Source: Nitrospirota bacterium (GTDB lineage: Bacteria; Nitrospirota; Nitrospiria; Nitrospirales; Nitrospiraceae). From it: a stretch of DNA of 7,306 nucleotides. The notes under the pieces are model-generated. The model was not told the origin of the DNA and made no database searches. It saw only the letters and a list, made by a program, of their open reading frames with translations. The translations under genes were made by a program, and so were the position numbers. The DNA lies in assembly GCA_005877535.1 (NCBI GenBank), contig VBOM01000090.1:1-7306 (forward strand). Direction: 5' to 3'. This document shows positions 1-6,547 of this stretch, piece by piece (position 1 is the first letter of the stretch; the number at the start of each line of letters is the position of its first letter).

Positions 1-39
1 CACCGAGCCCTTCCAGGGTCCGGTGGCATAACGGTTACA

Positions 40-1377
40 TTAATATCGTGGGCGCCTGGGTCCACCGATTGAGACTCCCTGTCTGTGAACCGATCCCCGA
101 TTCTCGCCTTCGCGGAATCGTCTGCCGGATGGTTCGGCACTTCGGACTTGCCGGTGGCGAGGAGCCTGTTGCTCACTGACCGGCATAGGCACAGGAGACG
201 GGAGAGCAACAAACACGGGCAGCGCGAGTTTTTTCGTCTCAATTCTCAATTGTCTCACCATTCGAAGATACTCTCGCTCTTCGGACTGAGACAGAATCAA
301 GAATGTCGCCCCCTCCTTTTCGGCACGACCCGTTCGCCCGGTCCGGTGAACATATGAATTCGGATTGGTCGGCAACTCATAGTGAATCACCTGGGCCACA
401 TCCTGAATATCGAGGCCCCTGGCTGCCACATCAGTCGCAACGAGCGAACGGAGTCGGCCGGCCCGAAAGGCACCGAGCGTCCGTTCCCGCTGCGCTTGGC
501 TGTGATTGCCGGTCAACGCACCGACCGACGCCGGTTCTCCACCCAAATGAGCTGCCAAACGTCGCACCTTATACTTTTGATCACAAAACACCATCGAACG
601 TCCCTTACCCGTCACGGTCTGGAGCAAGGTATGTACGAGTTGTGTACGCGCCTGATCCCCCGGCACGACATAGTAGGCATGCACGATCGTGGTCGGAGTG
701 CTGATTCCTGGGTCGACAGAGATCCGAGCGGGATCGCGTTGCATGCTCCGCGCGAGCGTTTGAATGTCCCCTGAAAATGTCGCGGAAAACAGCAGCGTCT
801 GGCGTTCAGCCGGAAGAAGACGAATGATCCGTTGAATGTCCCGCAGGAACCCACGATCCAACATCTGATCGGCCTCATCCATCACGAGAAACGTCACGCC
901 ACCCAACTTTAAGTGGCCCGAGCCGGCCAAGTCGAGCAACCGCCCTGGCGTACCGACCACCACCATCGGTGGTCGTTGCAGTGCACGGTAATGGCGCTCA
1001 ATCGGCGTCCCGCCATACACCGACAAGGAGGTCAAGGACATCGGAGCATACTTGCGCAGTTCCGTCTCGATCTGGAGCGCCAATTCTCGCGTGGGCGCCA
1101 ACACCAAAAACTTCGGTCCGGGAGCGTGGCTTGGTCCGGACTTGGTATAGGGGCCAGGCGCGGGCGCAGAGGCCTCCCGTCGCATGACCTGCTCGATAAT
1201 CGGCAGCAAAAACGCCAGTGTTTTTCCGCTCCCGGTTTTGGCTTGTGCCATAATGTCCAGGCCCTTCAGCGCCAGTGGAATAGCAGCCTGTTGCACCGGC
1301 GTGGGTGTCGTCAGGCCCGCCTGTAACAGGCGCTGGGCAAGGGACTGTGGCAGATTCATATCAGCAAACGTAGACAT
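40..1377 (-). CDS. DEAD-box ATP-dependent RNA helicase, RhlE-like
   Basis: The product is a superfamily 2 RNA helicase that uses ATP to unwind short RNA duplexes in the cytoplasm, typically in ribosome assembly, RNA decay or cold adaptation. With the ATG at 1377 it has 445 residues. All core motifs are visible: Q motif (Gln29, TPTPVQ), motif I AKTGSGKT (46-53), Ia PTRELA (95-100), Ib TPGR (143-146), II DEAD (167-170), III SAT (198-200), V ATDVAARGLD (314-323) and VI HRTGRTGR (344-351). A Pro/Ala-rich linker lies between motifs I and Ia, and the tail of about 60 residues is basic and Arg-rich. I chose the ATG at 1377 because AGAAGAAG lies 4 nt upstream and the family usually starts just before the Q motif. 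A GTG at 1398, itself preceded by AGGA, would add seven residues. It lies downstream of an RRM protein gene, behind a hairpin. The family is certain; the RhlE subfamily is likely. Confidence 0.95.
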   Translation of the reverse strand: MSTFADMNLPQSLAQRLLQAGLTTPTPVQQAAIPLALKGLDIMAQAKTGSGKTLAFLLPIIEQVMRREASAPAPGPYTKSGPSHAPGPKFLVLAPTRELALQIETELRKYAPMSLTSLSVYGGTPIERHYRALQRPPMVVVGTPGRLLDLAGSGHLKLGGVTFLVMDEADQMLDRGFLRDIQRIIRLLPAERQTLLFSATFSGDIQTLARSMQRDPARISVDPGISTPTTIVHAYYVVPGDQARTQLVHTLLQTVTGKGRSMVFCDQKYKVRRLAAHLGGEPASVGALTGNHSQAQRERTLGAFRAGRLRSLVATDVAARGLDIQDVAQVIHYELPTNPNSYVHRTGRTGRAEKEGATFLILSQSEEREYLRMVRQLRIETKKLALPVFVALPSPVPMPVSEQQAPRHRQVRSAEPSGRRFREGENRGSVHRQGVSIGGPRRPRY

Positions 1378-1381
1378 AAAA

Positions 1382-1389
1382 CTTCTTCT
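1382..1389 (-). promoter_or_regulatory. Ribosome binding site that supports the helicase ATG at 1377
   Basis: On the minus strand the purine run AGAAGAAG sits four bases before the ATG at 1377. It supports that start over the in-frame GTG at 1398. The GTG has its own AGGA only three to four bases upstream, so dual initiation cannot be excluded. Confidence 0.5.
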
Positions 1390-1410
1390 ATGGGACACAC
1401 TTCCTGGGAC

Positions 1411-1448
1411 TGCACGGTTCTGCCTGGTCAGAAGGCCGAGAACCGCAT
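1411..1448 (-). other. Stem-loop in the helicase 5' leader
   Basis: In the minus-strand leader, CGGTTCT (complement of 1439-1445) pairs perfectly with AGAACCG (complement of 1415-1421). Inside this, GCCT pairs with AGGC across a two-base bulge, closing a 7-nt loop. Flanking bases extend the outer stem by about three pairs if one bulge is allowed. The structure ends 13 nt before the GTG at 1398 and 34 nt before the ATG at 1377, so it lies in the untranslated leader rather than over the ribosome binding site. No U-run follows it, so it does not look like a terminator. A role in translational or stability control is inference only. Confidence 0.45.
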
Positions 1449-1480
1449 CGCGTTGATGGGCAATTCTAGGAAGGAACTAG

Positions 1481-1505
1481 CGGGGCTGCCGGATAGGCAG
1501 CCCCG
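1481..1505 (-). terminator. GC-rich hairpin, probable terminator after the RRM gene
   Basis: A perfect 10-bp inverted repeat (CGGGGCTGCC at 1481-1490 and its complement at 1496-1505) has a 5-nt loop. It begins 22 nt after the RRM stop codon on the minus strand. The bases after it on that strand (CTAGTTCCTTCC) are pyrimidine-rich but not a clean U-run. It could be an intrinsic terminator with a weak tract, a partial terminator, or a 3'-end stabilising hairpin that separates RRM expression from the helicase. Confidence 0.6.
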
Positions 1506-1527
1506 ACGTGTAAACACTCGTTACGGC

Positions 1528-1824
1528 TTAATACCGGTCGCCGCCTCGGCCACCACGACCTCCACCGCCGCCGCCACCACCAGAACGTGGCTCCTGGGGA
1601 CGCGCTTCGTTGACGGTCAACGTGCGGCCACCCAACTCAGTGCCATTCAGCGCGGTAATCGCCGCCTGCGCTTCTGAATCCGAGGACATCTCCACGAATC
1701 CAAACCCGCGGGACTGGCCTGTGAACTTATCTGTGATAATCCGGGATGATGTCACCGCCCCATGAACAGCAAACAGATCGCTCAGTTGCTGCTCAGTTGT
1801 GGAATACGGCAAACATGCAATCAC
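1528..1824 (-). CDS. Glycine-rich RRM-domain RNA-binding protein
   Basis: This is a 98-residue protein with a single RNA recognition motif and a glycine/arginine tail, like the small RNA-binding proteins of cyanobacteria and other bacteria that bind single-stranded RNA in the cytoplasm. RNP1 is clear as RGFGFVEM at 39-46, and the last β-strand is GRTLTVNEARP (66-76). The tail from 81 has eight consecutive Gly and then RGGRGG, ending DRY. The start is GTG at 1824, with AGGG eight bases upstream. The beginning is odd. Family members usually carry an RNP2 strand such as LYVGGL before LPYSTT, whereas here only MIAC precedes LPYSTT, and the codons further upstream read SRV. RNP2 therefore lacks its usual aromatic residue. 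The gene lies 20 nt after the DUF1080-like gene and is followed by a hairpin and the helicase gene. The RRM assignment is firm; whether the fold binds RNA normally is uncertain. Confidence 0.9.
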   Translation of the reverse strand: MIACLPYSTTEQQLSDLFAVHGAVTSSRIITDKFTGQSRGFGFVEMSSDSEAQAAITALNGTELGGRTLTVNEARPQEPRSGGGGGGGGRGGRGGDRY

Positions 1825-1832
1825 GCGCGATG

Positions 1833-1836
1833 CCCT
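1833..1836 (-). promoter_or_regulatory. Ribosome binding site for the GTG start of the RRM gene
   Basis: AGGG on the minus strand lies eight bases before the GTG at 1824, inside the 20-nt gap after the upstream stop codon (TAG, 1845-1847). It supports translation from this GTG and makes a longer N-terminus unlikely. No other ATG, GTG or TTG lies in frame in that gap. Confidence 0.5.
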
Positions 1837-1844
1837 GTGTCGAT

Positions 1845-2654
1845 CTAATAGGCAGCGGGGGCAGAAAGCGGTCGCTGAGAAAAAAGCGGAATAGCGTGTA
1901 AACTATCAAAATTCAGCGCTGTTTGTCCGCGAACCAAGAGCCCAACTTGACCGATCGCTAACGACTGATCTTCAACCGTCACAGCGAGCTGCCCGTCAAA
2001 GAAGGTTTCGATAAAGTCCTTGCTGAAAATGGTATTCCGCTGGATTCGCAACGTATGCCAGGAAACCGCCTTGGGCGTAATCGACGACCGACCGAGTCTT
2101 GTCTCCTTTCCGTCCACCACCCGGCTCACTTCCAGTGTCTTCGTCACAAGATCAACCACCGCCGCATAGAAGTGCGCCGCATCATTCACCCCAAACACCA
2201 GTCCACCCACTCCTGTCACAGCGTCGACGGGAAATCGCATCCTGACCGACACGTCTGGATATTCATACTGAAACCCATCGGCAACGATCAAACGGTAACA
2301 GGTTTCGGCATGGCACGATGAATTCACGGCAAGAATGTTTGACCCAGAAGGGGCATCGGTATCCGCCTTGATCGTCCAGTCCGCAGCTGGCCCCTCGCCA
2401 AACCCCAGCATTGAGAATCCGGCAGGAGCCTCGCCAGACTTCTGCTGGTCGAAGGTCCACCGATTAAACAACCCCCCTTGGGCCTGACCTTTCAAGTTGG
2501 CTTCTTTTTCCGTCTGGCTCTCTGTCTGAATAGCTTGAGACCGCTCGACACAGAAACTCCACTCACCGGCGATCACGGCTACTCCTAGTACGAAGGAGAC
2601 CATACCATTACGGCCAATACGTCTTGGTTTCATCCATTTGACAAGTTCACTCAC
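1845..2654 (-). CDS. Exported DUF1080/LamG-like protein of unknown function
   Basis: This 269-residue product (from GTG at 2654) begins with a basic stretch and a hydrophobic core (about residues 18-30, MVSFVLGVAVIAG). Cleavage is plausible near ERSQA (37-41), so I infer export to the periplasm or envelope. The mature part opens with NRWTFDQ (64-70). It continues with alternating β-strands typical of the concanavalin-like DUF1080/LamG sandwich: FQYEYPDVSVRMRF (128-141), GGLVFGVNDAAHFYAAVVDL (150-169), WHTLRIQRN (199-207) and IGQVGLLVRGQTALNFDSL (234-252). Related proteins are annotated as putative glycoside hydrolases or carbohydrate-binding proteins. I see no catalytic signature here and would not assign a reaction. 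C114 and C119 (CHAETC) may form a disulfide. An ATG at 2633 would remove seven residues, and neither start has a good ribosome binding site. The gene follows the YyaL gene by 21 nt and precedes the RRM gene by 20 nt, which suggests co-transcription. Confidence 0.8.
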   Translation of the reverse strand: MSELVKWMKPRRIGRNGMVSFVLGVAVIAGEWSFCVERSQAIQTESQTEKEANLKGQAQGGLFNRWTFDQQKSGEAPAGFSMLGFGEGPAADWTIKADTDAPSGSNILAVNSSCHAETCYRLIVADGFQYEYPDVSVRMRFPVDAVTGVGGLVFGVNDAAHFYAAVVDLVTKTLEVSRVVDGKETRLGRSSITPKAVSWHTLRIQRNTIFSKDFIETFFDGQLAVTVEDQSLAIGQVGLLVRGQTALNFDSLHAIPLFSQRPLSAPAAY

Positions 2655-2675
2655 GTCTATTCACACAATCTCTTC

Positions 2676-4790
2676 TTACTTCGGTGGCCGTTTTTTGATA
2701 TCGAGAATGTCTTGCTGGAACCGGTCGCGCGCCGCCAAGATGGTCTTCCGCCGTTGCCACCGGCCCCAGCTCCACCATCGAAGACGATCCTGAAACGTGA
2801 CGATTGGTGGTGGAGCGCTCCCACCGCCTGCGGCGAGCGCCAAGTCAAGTTCCCCGGCACGACGAGAGGCTTCGATCACCAGCACCGCACGATTCGGCAG
2901 ATAGCGTCGATGGACTGTGGACAGCAACGCCTCGGTCATCGCATCGCCACGAGTCCCGACCACGACAATCTCTTGTGGCGTCCTCAGGTACCAATCCAGC
3001 GCACAGAGCATAGCCGATGAGCCATAAGGGTTGTGCCCCATCATGCTCCGGAACACCCGGAACAGGTGCTCGGCCCGGTCACAATACCTCTGCTCTTTTG
3101 TGAAAGAGAAAAGCCTCAACAAGACCAAGGCGACAATGGCATTACCGGATGGAATCGCACTATCGGTACCGGACTTCATACGATGGAGGAGGGCTTCGTG
3201 ATCGCTGCTCGTATAAAAACACCCACCCGCCGCCTCATCCCAATATCGCTCCAGCAGATGGTCCGTCACCTCGCGGGCTTGATCCAGATACCAACGATGC
3301 GACGTTGCTTCAAACGCGTCCAGCAACGCGGCGGCAAGACAGGCTGCATCGTCCAGATAGCCGTTCAAGCGCCCCTCTCCCGCACTGACCGTACGATAGA
3401 CTCGCCCGTTCTCGACCACATAGTCTAGCAGGAATGTGAGCGCCCGTTCCGCCGCTGCCAGATAAGCGGGAACCCCGAACGCGTGATAGGCGTCGAGATA
3501 GGCGGACACCATCATCCCGTTCCAGCTCGTGAGAATGTTGTCATCCCGCTGCGGTTTCATTCGTTGTTCGCGTGCTGCAAGCAACTTCCTCCTGGCAGGC
3601 CGCAACAGGGACTCCACCTCCTCTTGCGCGTCGCGCGCGAGCTGAATCCATCCGAGCCGATTCAACACGTTCTTGCCTTCAAAATTGCCGCTCTCCGTCA
3701 CCCCATAGTGCCGGCAGAACTTCTCAGCCATTTCGGCGCCCAGCACCGCGGTAATCTCTCCCGGTTCCCAGACGAAGTAGCTTCCCTCGTGGCCCTCACT
3801 GTCGGCATCCTGCGCAGCAAAGAACGCACCGTCCGGATGTGTGAGTTCACGACGAACATACTCCAACGTCTCTTCCACAACCTCACGAAACCGATACTCT
3901 TTGGTGAGACGCCATCCATCGAGGTAGATCCGCACCAACTGCGCATTGTCGTAGAGCATCTTTTCGAAATGGGGAATTAACCACTGGCCATCCACCGAGT
4001 AGCGATGGAACCCGCCGCCGAGATGATCGTAAATCCCTCCGGCTGCCATGGTTTTGAGCTGCAAGAGCACCTGCTCTTGATGGGAGACGTCTTTCGTCCG
4101 AGCCGTCTGGCGCAGCAACAGGCTGAGCGGAGGGACCGTCGGAAATTTCGGTCCCTCACCGAATCCGCCGTGAACCGGGTCGAAAAACTGCCCTAAGTTC
4201 TTGGCCGCCTCATCGAGCAAACGTTCCGTCAACGGATCAGCCGACGGCTGAGGCGTTCCTATTCGTAGCAACCCAGTTTTCACCTTTTGCACATTCTTGC
4301 GGACATCGTCTCGATGATTCCGATAGGCCTCAACGACACCGCGTAAAACATCGGGAAATCCCGACAGGTTGTAGCGGGGCTCCGGCGGGAAATACGTCCC
4401 CCCGTAGAACGGTTCTTTGTCAGGCGTCAGAAACATCGTCAAGGGCCACCCGCCGCCCCGTCCCAGAAACACCTGTGCGGACTTTTGATAGATATCGTCC
4501 AGGTCCGGGCGCTCCTCTCGATCGACCTTCACGTTGATGAAGTCCTGGTTCATGAGCCTGGCAATCTCGACATTTTCGAAACATTCATGTGCCATGACAT
4601 GGCACCAGTGACAGGCCGAGTAGCCAATCGACAACAGAATCGGCTTGTCCTCTACTTTTGCCCGCGACAAGGCTTCCTCGCCCCAGGGATACCACTCCAC
4701 CGGATTCTTCGCATGCTGCCGAAGATAGGGGCTGGCTTCTGTGATGAGCCGGTTCGGGAAACGGTCCGCCTGTGTGGTTGGATCTGTCAT
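2676..4790 (-). CDS. YyaL/SPATA20-type thioredoxin-domain protein (DUF255)
   Basis: The product has 704 residues from the ATG at 4790, close to the usual length of this widespread family. The N-terminal DUF255 thioredoxin-like domain carries the family signature [20 protein letters not shown] (about 13-36) and [18 protein letters not shown] (about 54-71), with a CHWC redox motif at 60-63. The rest resembles an (α/α) six-hairpin glycosidase or epimerase fold, with [25 protein letters not shown] and TSWNGMM as recognisable blocks. No signal peptide is present, so it is probably cytosolic. The enzymatic role of the family is not settled; a disulfide-linked role, or a sugar-fold role, is guesswork. 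I chose ATG 4790 because GAGG lies 11 nt upstream and the conserved region follows directly. An ATG at 4817 (AAGG upstream) and a TTG at 4844 would lengthen it. It heads the minus-strand block and is divergent from the M28 peptidase gene. Confidence 0.95.
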   Translation of the reverse strand: MTDPTTQADRFPNRLITEASPYLRQHAKNPVEWYPWGEEALSRAKVEDKPILLSIGYSACHWCHVMAHECFENVEIARLMNQDFINVKVDREERPDLDDIYQKSAQVFLGRGGGWPLTMFLTPDKEPFYGGTYFPPEPRYNLSGFPDVLRGVVEAYRNHRDDVRKNVQKVKTGLLRIGTPQPSADPLTERLLDEAAKNLGQFFDPVHGGFGEGPKFPTVPPLSLLLRQTARTKDVSHQEQVLLQLKTMAAGGIYDHLGGGFHRYSVDGQWLIPHFEKMLYDNAQLVRIYLDGWRLTKEYRFREVVEETLEYVRRELTHPDGAFFAAQDADSEGHEGSYFVWEPGEITAVLGAEMAEKFCRHYGVTESGNFEGKNVLNRLGWIQLARDAQEEVESLLRPARRKLLAAREQRMKPQRDDNILTSWNGMMVSAYLDAYHAFGVPAYLAAAERALTFLLDYVVENGRVYRTVSAGEGRLNGYLDDAACLAAALLDAFEATSHRWYLDQAREVTDHLLERYWDEAAGGCFYTSSDHEALLHRMKSGTDSAIPSGNAIVALVLLRLFSFTKEQRYCDRAEHLFRVFRSMMGHNPYGSSAMLCALDWYLRTPQEIVVVGTRGDAMTEALLSTVHRRYLPNRAVLVIEASRRAGELDLALAAGGGSAPPPIVTFQDRLRWWSWGRWQRRKTILAARDRFQQDILDIKKRPPK

Positions 4791-4847
4791 CGATTGTTCA
4801 TCCTCGCAATTTGTCATAGTACCTTGCCCGCAGCCGCTCTGCAACGA

Positions 4848-4882
4848 ACCTGTCAGACTATGATATAGTTTTGCGCTATTTC
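4848..4882. promoter_or_regulatory. AT-rich divergent promoter region (YyaL / M28 peptidase)
   Basis: The space between the two divergent genes holds an AT-rich core. TATGAT (4859-4864) and TATAGT (4864-4869) are -10-like on the plus strand, and TATCAT is -10-like on the minus strand. They sit inside a small near-palindrome, ACTATGATATAGT. No convincing -35 box lies at the right spacing on either strand, so this is a location call rather than a defined promoter. Confidence 0.35.
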
Positions 4883-4883
4883 G

Positions 4884-4888
4884 AAAGG
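4884..4888 (+). promoter_or_regulatory. Ribosome binding site of the M28 peptidase gene
   Basis: AAAGG lies eight bases before the ATG at 4897. This is good spacing and fixes the start ahead of the signal peptide. Confidence 0.6.
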
Positions 4889-4896
4889 CTCACTTC

Positions 4897-6456
4897 ATGA
4901 ACAGTTCGACGCGCAGCTGCTCTCCCTCTTTTGTTGTGGTCACTCTCCTGGGAATCATCCTCACTCTGCTCTCCCCGGGGGCCGAGGGTTTCGCGCAATC
5001 GGAAGATGACCAACAGGCATGGCTTCGAGCGCTCAACAGCCTGTCAAGCGAACGCATGCTCGCCGACGTGCAAACGTTAAGCAGCCCGGCTTTCAGTGGA
5101 AGGCAAGCCGGATCAGAGGATGATTTGCGTTCAGCCAATTGGGTAGGCGATCAATTTCGCGCCTCTAAGATCGGCCTTGCCTATGTTCCCCTTGATCGAT
5201 TGAATGTTCTTCCCGGCGCCAAGGTCAATCCGCGTACGGGCTTCATGTCGAAGCCATTCCAAACTGTCATCATCGCCCCAGAACCGACTCTACAGATCTC
5301 TACGGCCAGGATTCCGGACAATCAGCGCCTCGGAACAGATTTTCTCCCGGTGCTCGATTCACCATCTGCGCATGCCCGTGCTCCGATCGTGTTCGTCGGC
5401 TATGGGATTGTCGATATCGCTGCGGACATGAATGACTATGCCGGAATCGACGTGAACAATTGCATCGTGCTGTTCCTAAGAGGAAAACCAGAACACTTTA
5501 AAGGAGCAATTACCCACGCGGACAAAGTCAGGATCGCTCGCCAGAAAGGGGCAGTGGGATATCTGACCGCGACTGGAACGGTCCTCAGTTCCTACGAGAA
5601 GCGGCGAGGCGTTACGGGACAACCCAGCGCCTTCTACGGACTTTCTCCAACCTCCGACAACCTTCCCGGCGCATGGATCAGCAGCTCTCGAGCGGTGCAA
5701 ATCATTGCCGGAGCCGACCATTCCAACCAAGAGCGCCTCCGAAACTTACAGGAGCAGCTCAATCGAACCTCCGGATCTCGGTCATTTCTAACGGAGTACT
5801 TCGGGGCGCTCGAATGGGAGTCGTGGCAAGAGCAAGGGTCTCTGATCAACGTGATCGCGGTGCTCCCAGGCACAGATCCGCAGTTGACGCATGAAGCCAT
5901 CGTAATCGGGGCGCATCGAGATCACTTCGGCCGCCAAGCAGGACTCTTGTTTCCAGGAGCCGATGATAACGCATCGGGGACTGCCGTCATGTTAGAAGTT
6001 GCTCGCGTTCTGACCAAGGCCGGCGCGTACCCTGCACGAACCATCCTCTTCATCTCCTTCAGCGGCGAAGAACAGGATCTGGTTGGGTCTCGGCTATATG
6101 TAGAGCGCCCAGTAGTGCCGCTCGCCTTGACTAGAACCATGATCAACATCGATCACGCCGGCGTTGGAAACGGACGGCTCACGGTCGGCCTGACAGGCTT
6201 GGAGAAGAACGTCGCAGTGGAGGCGGGACAGACAGCAGGGCTCACCGACAAGCTCGACCTGTACGGATTTTTCCCCGGTGGCGATCATGTGCCATTCAAA
6301 GAGGCTGGGATTCCAACCATTGCGGTCGTCAGCGCTGGAGTCCACCCACACTTTCATCAGCCGACCGATACCACTGACACGATCAATCCGGAGATTTTGC
6401 AAACCGTGGCCCGGTATGTTCTTGCACTCACCTGGCAACTGGCGAATGTGCAATAA
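4897..6456 (+). CDS. Exported M28-family zinc metallopeptidase with PA-like insert
   Basis: This 519-residue protein is predicted to be a secreted or periplasmic di-zinc aminopeptidase-like enzyme. A signal peptide is visible: polar start, hydrophobic core at about 11-25 and likely cleavage after GFA (33). A PA-like region covers about 150-290 (for example APIVFVGYGI and KGAVGYLTATG), a common insert in M28 proteins that may help bind substrate. The catalytic M28 domain follows from about 315. It contains GAHRDH (His340), GADDNASG (bridging Asp356), SGEE (Glu391 as base, Glu392 as ligand), NIDH (Asp419) and HFHQPTDT (His487), so the complete set of expected metal ligands is present. GGDHVPF (461-467) matches the family's SDHxPF block. 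HRDH and NIDH differ from the more usual HYDH and NLDM, but the ligands are kept. A ribosome binding site lies at 4884-4888. It is divergent from the YyaL gene and convergent with the small exported-protein gene. The substrate cannot be told from sequence. Confidence 0.93.
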   Translation: MNSSTRSCSPSFVVVTLLGIILTLLSPGAEGFAQSEDDQQAWLRALNSLSSERMLADVQTLSSPAFSGRQAGSEDDLRSANWVGDQFRASKIGLAYVPLDRLNVLPGAKVNPRTGFMSKPFQTVIIAPEPTLQISTARIPDNQRLGTDFLPVLDSPSAHARAPIVFVGYGIVDIAADMNDYAGIDVNNCIVLFLRGKPEHFKGAITHADKVRIARQKGAVGYLTATGTVLSSYEKRRGVTGQPSAFYGLSPTSDNLPGAWISSSRAVQIIAGADHSNQERLRNLQEQLNRTSGSRSFLTEYFGALEWESWQEQGSLINVIAVLPGTDPQLTHEAIVIGAHRDHFGRQAGLLFPGADDNASGTAVMLEVARVLTKAGAYPARTILFISFSGEEQDLVGSRLYVERPVVPLALTRTMINIDHAGVGNGRLTVGLTGLEKNVAVEAGQTAGLTDKLDLYGFFPGGDHVPFKEAGIPTIAVVSAGVHPHFHQPTDTTDTINPEILQTVARYVLALTWQLANVQ

Positions 6457-6460
6457 CTGA

Positions 6461-6543
6461 AGGCACGAGGCAAGGGACTAGAGGTAAGACAGAGAAAACA
6501 TGCCCCTCGCAAGAGAAAGTCTCTCGCCTCATGCCCTATGCCT
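6461..6543. repeat. Imperfect inverted repeat between convergent genes
   Basis: Arms of 23 bases at 6461-6483 and 6521-6543 are reverse complements at about 16 of 23 positions, and several of the mismatches are transitions that permit G-U pairing. An inner hairpin at 6509-6527 (AGAGA, loop AAG, TCTCT, plus flanking pairs) occupies part of the space. The repeat fills the gap between the M28 stop (6456) and the stop of the minus-strand gene (6548). The arms consist of short GAGGC/AGGCA-like units. There is no U-run, so a bidirectional terminator is possible but unproven. It may instead be a dispersed intergenic repeat. Confidence 0.45.
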
Positions 6544-6547
6544 GGGT

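Noticed and set aside
1..39. Possible terminator or small RNA downstream of the helicase stop
   Set aside because: No stable hairpin with a U-run is visible in the 39 bases available, and the window ends too soon to judge.
303..774. Plus-strand open frames of 130-133 codons opposite the helicase gene
   Set aside because: They lie entirely antisense to a helicase with all motifs intact, overlap each other in different frames, and are of low complexity with no recognisable domain.
1550..1590. Apparent trinucleotide repeat rich in CCG and CCA
   Set aside because: It is the run of glycine codons in the RGG-type tail of the RRM protein, read on the opposite strand, not an independent repeat.
2290..2320. 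Possible haem-binding motif in the DUF1080-like protein
   Set aside because: The spacing is CxxxxC with His after the first Cys, not CxxCH.
3483..3980. Plus-strand open frame of 165 codons
   Set aside because: It is antisense to the conserved part of the YyaL-type gene and has no family resemblance, so it is a shadow frame produced by codon bias.
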